From: Chloroflexota bacterium
GTDB taxonomy: Bacteria; Chloroflexota; Anaerolineae; Anaerolineales; Anaerolineaceae
Length of the DNA stretch: 7,958 nucleotides
Direction: 5' to 3'
NCBI GenBank assembly: GCA_019136175.1
Contig: JAGVUS010000293.1
Span: 1-7,958, forward strand
The notes under the pieces were generated by a model. It saw only the letters and a list, made by a program, of their open reading frames with translations, had not been told where the DNA came from and made no database searches. Both the position numbers and the translations under genes were made by a program. Shown in pieces: positions 6,341 through 7,958 of the stretch. Position 1 is the stretch's first letter, and every line of letters begins with the position of its first letter.

Positions 6341-7626
6341 TATACTGCCTCCTGGTCGCTCATGGATTCCGGTTCTTTTGTTTCCATTATAACTGGCTTT
6401 GTTGGATGAGGTTGTGATTTTGAGAAGGATGCTCTAAGCATTGGTGGCGTGACAAGTGTTGTCACGAGAACCATCCCTACAATGGCGGAAAAAATGTTGT
6501 TATTCAGCAAACCCTGATCGAGACCAACTTTGGCAACAATCAATCCAACCTCGCCTCTGGAGACCATACCAATTCCCATTTGCAGGGATTCGCGCCATGT
6601 GAAGCCACCAATGCGTGCTCCAACTCCTGCGCCAATGATTTTCCCTAAAATGGCGACTGCGGAAATTCCCAGGAAGAGCCATAAAACAGTTAAGTTGATT
6701 GCATGTAAATCCACACTCAAACCAATATTGACGAAGAAGATTGGAACAAAAAATGCGTAAGCCAAAGCCCGCAAGCCTTCTTCAATTTTTCCTTTTTCGG
6801 GGGTTCTGCCAAACATCATTCCTGCCAGGAATGTGCCTGTAATGGCTGCCATGCCCCCCACCAGTTCTGCTGCAAGTCCGTATACAAGCAAAATGATGAT
6901 TGCCAGTGTTAACACCCCCTGGCTGATGGGCAGGCGGGAGATGACTCGAGTGATGGCTGGAAGGATCCATAAACCAAATGCCACTGACAATAATAAAAAG
7001 ATGATCATTTTCCCAAGGACGATTATTAGCTGCAATCCGCTTCCGCCTGTTTCAATAGCCAGGTAGCCGGAAAGCAGCAAAATCACAAGGATGTCATCAA
7101 ATACAGCTGCACCTAACAAACCCAAACCCACGCGGCTGCGCAGCATTTTCATTTCCATTAATGTTTGGGCAGATATGCTTACGCTGGTAGCACCCAGTGT
7201 CAAACCCAGAAACATGGCATGGGAAAAATCCATGCCTGCAATTTCCCCGACAAGCAGTCCCATGCCCACTGGTACAAGTACACCAAGTATGCCGCTAAAT
7301 GCTGAAACCTTACCGCTTCGGGTCAAATCCCGCATTTCCAATTCCAAACCAGCCAGGAACATCAGCACCAGAACACCCAACTCGCCAAGTTCGGATACAA
7401 CTTCCCCCAAGTGGGTGTCTGTAACCACTGCCATATGGGTCAGGTCAATCAAAGTTGGACCAAGCAATAACCCGACAAGTAATTCCCCCAACACAGCTGG
7501 TTGTCTAAGTTTTGTGCTGAGAAACCCCGCCAACTTTGCGGAAAAAAGGATAATTGCTAAAACGAGAATTAATTGAAGGAATGGAGTCATGAATTTCTCA
7601 ATAATGGCAGAATGGTTTTCTGGCAA
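6340..7626 (-). CDS. CPA2-family cation/proton antiporter (NapA/Kef-type membrane domain)
   Basis: This 428-residue integral membrane protein has about 13 hydrophobic segments (near 14-35, 43-60, 79-94, 106-130, 136-156, 165-190, 199-222, 236-255, 258-275, 288-305, 312-335, 345-368, 375-396). Family marks: LRQPAVLGELLVGLLLGP (40-57), LGVLVLMFLAGLEL (83-96), the ion-binding Asp pair in AVFDDIL (174-180; D177, D178), PIFFVNIGLSVDL (295-307), a Lys in ILGKIIGA (K329), and SRGEVGLIVA (356-365). The Asp pair suggests Na+ or K+ exchange for protons. The polar tail (about 400-428) is too short for an RCK/TrkA-N domain, so regulation may come from the coupled PII-like gene. The start is uncertain: TTG at 7626, or ATG at 7588-7590 (416 residues, MTPFLQ), which starts closer to the first membrane segment. 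First gene of the operon. Confidence -1.
   Translation of the reverse strand: MPENHSAIIEKFMTPFLQLILVLAIILFSAKLAGFLSTKLRQPAVLGELLVGLLLGPTLIDLTHMAVVTDTHLGEVVSELGELGVLVLMFLAGLELEMRDLTRSGKVSAFSGILGVLVPVGMGLLVGEIAGMDFSHAMFLGLTLGATSVSISAQTLMEMKMLRSRVGLGLLGAAVFDDILVILLLSGYLAIETGGSGLQLIIVLGKMIIFLLLSVAFGLWILPAITRVISRLPISQGVLTLAIIILLVYGLAAELVGGMAAITGTFLAGMMFGRTPEKGKIEEGLRALAYAFFVPIFFVNIGLSVDLHAINLTVLWLFLGISAVAILGKIIGAGVGARIGGFTWRESLQMGIGMVSRGEVGLIVAKVGLDQGLLNNNIFSAIVGMVLVTTLVTPPMLRASFSKSQPHPTKPVIMETKEPESMSDQEAV
6348..6353 (-). promoter_or_regulatory. Perfect ribosome binding site for the PII-like gene, inside the antiporter 3' end
   Basis: AGGAGG on the minus strand lies 7 nt before the PII-like ATG. 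This is the best ribosome site in the window. With the TAATG junction it suggests the small regulator is made at least as abundantly as the antiporter, as expected if a soluble trimer must act on a membrane protein. Confidence -1.
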
Positions 7627-7655
7627 TCAATCTTCTGCCCCCACAGGATAGGATG

Positions 7656-7685
7656 ATTATCCCAAGTTTATCATATTTTTGTTCA
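7656..7685 (-). promoter_or_regulatory. Possible promoter of the antiporter operon
   Basis: On the minus strand TGAACA (7680-7685, 4 of 6 to TTGACA) and GATAAT (7656-7661, 5 of 6) are 18 bp apart. Transcription would begin near 7650, about 25 nt before the TTG start. The match is only moderate, so this is tentative. The region 7627-7767 otherwise holds no visible gene, repeat or terminator. Confidence -1.
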
Positions 7686-7709
7686 CTCCCCGCACGCCCT
7701 TTCATCGGT

Positions 7710-7715
7710 TATACT
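7710..7715 (+). promoter_or_regulatory. Possible -10 box for the methylmalonyl-CoA mutase gene
   Basis: TATACT (5 of 6) lies 52 nt before the ATG, but no -35 box is seen at the right distance. TATAGA at 7721-7726 is an alternative. Weak support. Confidence -1.
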
Positions 7716-7767
7716 GTACTTATAGATGATTTGGACATCCCTTCCAACCATGCGAGGAAAATGAATC

Positions 7768-7958
7768 ATGGATTTTGATGCTGAGCAAAAACGATGGGAA
7801 GAACAGGTTCTGGGTCCTGTGTTGCGAAAAAACCCGGAACGCAAACCGGAATTTGAAACCCCTTCGGGAATTCCCCTGCCGCGGGTTGCCCTGCCGCAGG
7901 AACAAGATTACATGCAGGAACTTGGCTTTCCCGGCGAGTATCCATTTACACGCGGCGT
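7768..7958 (+). CDS. Methylmalonyl-CoA mutase large subunit, N-terminus (3' end missing)
   Basis: The ATG at 7768 opens 63 complete codons to the window edge. The N-terminal pattern is that of the B12-dependent methylmalonyl-CoA mutase large chain: a KRWEEQVLGPVLRKNPER segment (8-25), EFETPSGIPLPRV (28-40), then LGFPGEYPFTRG (52-63), the conserved stretch before the substrate-binding barrel. The enzyme interconverts succinyl-CoA and methylmalonyl-CoA in propionate metabolism, with adenosylcobalamin. Isobutyryl-CoA and ethylmalonyl-CoA mutases share this start and cannot be excluded from 63 residues. The family is usually 500-750 residues, so only about a tenth is here. AGGA (7755-7758) lies 9 nt upstream and supports the start. 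It is divergent from the antiporter operon with a 141-bp gap and no evident functional link to it. Confidence -1.
   Translation, partial: MDFDAEQKRWEEQVLGPVLRKNPERKPEFETPSGIPLPRVALPQEQDYMQELGFPGEYPFTRG

Noticed and set aside
7091..7576. Plus-strand open frame of 161 codons
   Set aside because: It lies opposite the antiporter, whose motifs (FDDIL, SRGEVGLIVA) are unmistakable. The frame is low in complexity (rich in Ser, Thr, Pro, Asn) with no recognisable domain.

Overview
The window looks like bacterial chromosome with about balanced base composition, dense genes and short gaps. No mobile element, tRNA, rRNA or CRISPR array was seen. The encoded families are a WbaP/CpsE-type sugar transferase ending in RRGAY, an extended SDR epimerase, a heptose-phosphate-type GHMP kinase, a DUF1786 protein and a methylmalonyl-CoA mutase. 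From memory this mix would suit an anaerobic or facultative member of Chloroflexota (Anaerolineae-like). That placement is inference only and no marker gene is present.

Left part (1-3529, minus strand): a surface-polysaccharide operon. A near-consensus sigma70 promoter (3502-3529), with an A/T palindrome in the UP-element position, drives a leader of about 165 nt. The leader folds into a compact structure with a GAAA tetraloop and then a Rho-independent terminator (3389-3420), all before the first start codon. This is the architecture of a riboswitch or another conditional attenuator. The genes follow in order: a polyprenyl-phosphate sugar-1-phosphate transferase (1837-3330), an NAD-dependent sugar epimerase/dehydratase (861-1790) with His where the catalytic Tyr is expected, and a GHMP sugar kinase (864 to beyond base 1). 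They would make and load activated sugars onto the lipid carrier for an exopolysaccharide, capsule or S-layer glycan.

Middle part (3530-4824, plus strand): threonine synthase (thrC), transcribed divergently from the polysaccharide operon. It has a perfect TATAAT box, a short leader, and a TTG or GTG start. Its stop codon overlaps that of the convergent next gene in a shared CTAG.

Right part (4821-7626, minus strand): a tight three-gene operon. It encodes a CPA2-type cation/proton antiporter without a cytosolic RCK domain, a 118-residue PII-like protein coupled to it by a TAATG junction and a perfect AGGAGG, and a DUF1786 protein with an ASKHA (actin/hexokinase-like) nucleotide-binding N-terminus. 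The natural reading is a transporter with a dedicated ligand-sensing regulator; the DUF1786 role is unknown. At the far right (7768 onward, plus strand) a methylmalonyl-CoA mutase large-subunit gene begins and runs off the window.

The two best candidates for something undescribed are the structured leader with attenuator (3389-3490) and the antiporter/PII-like/DUF1786 operon.
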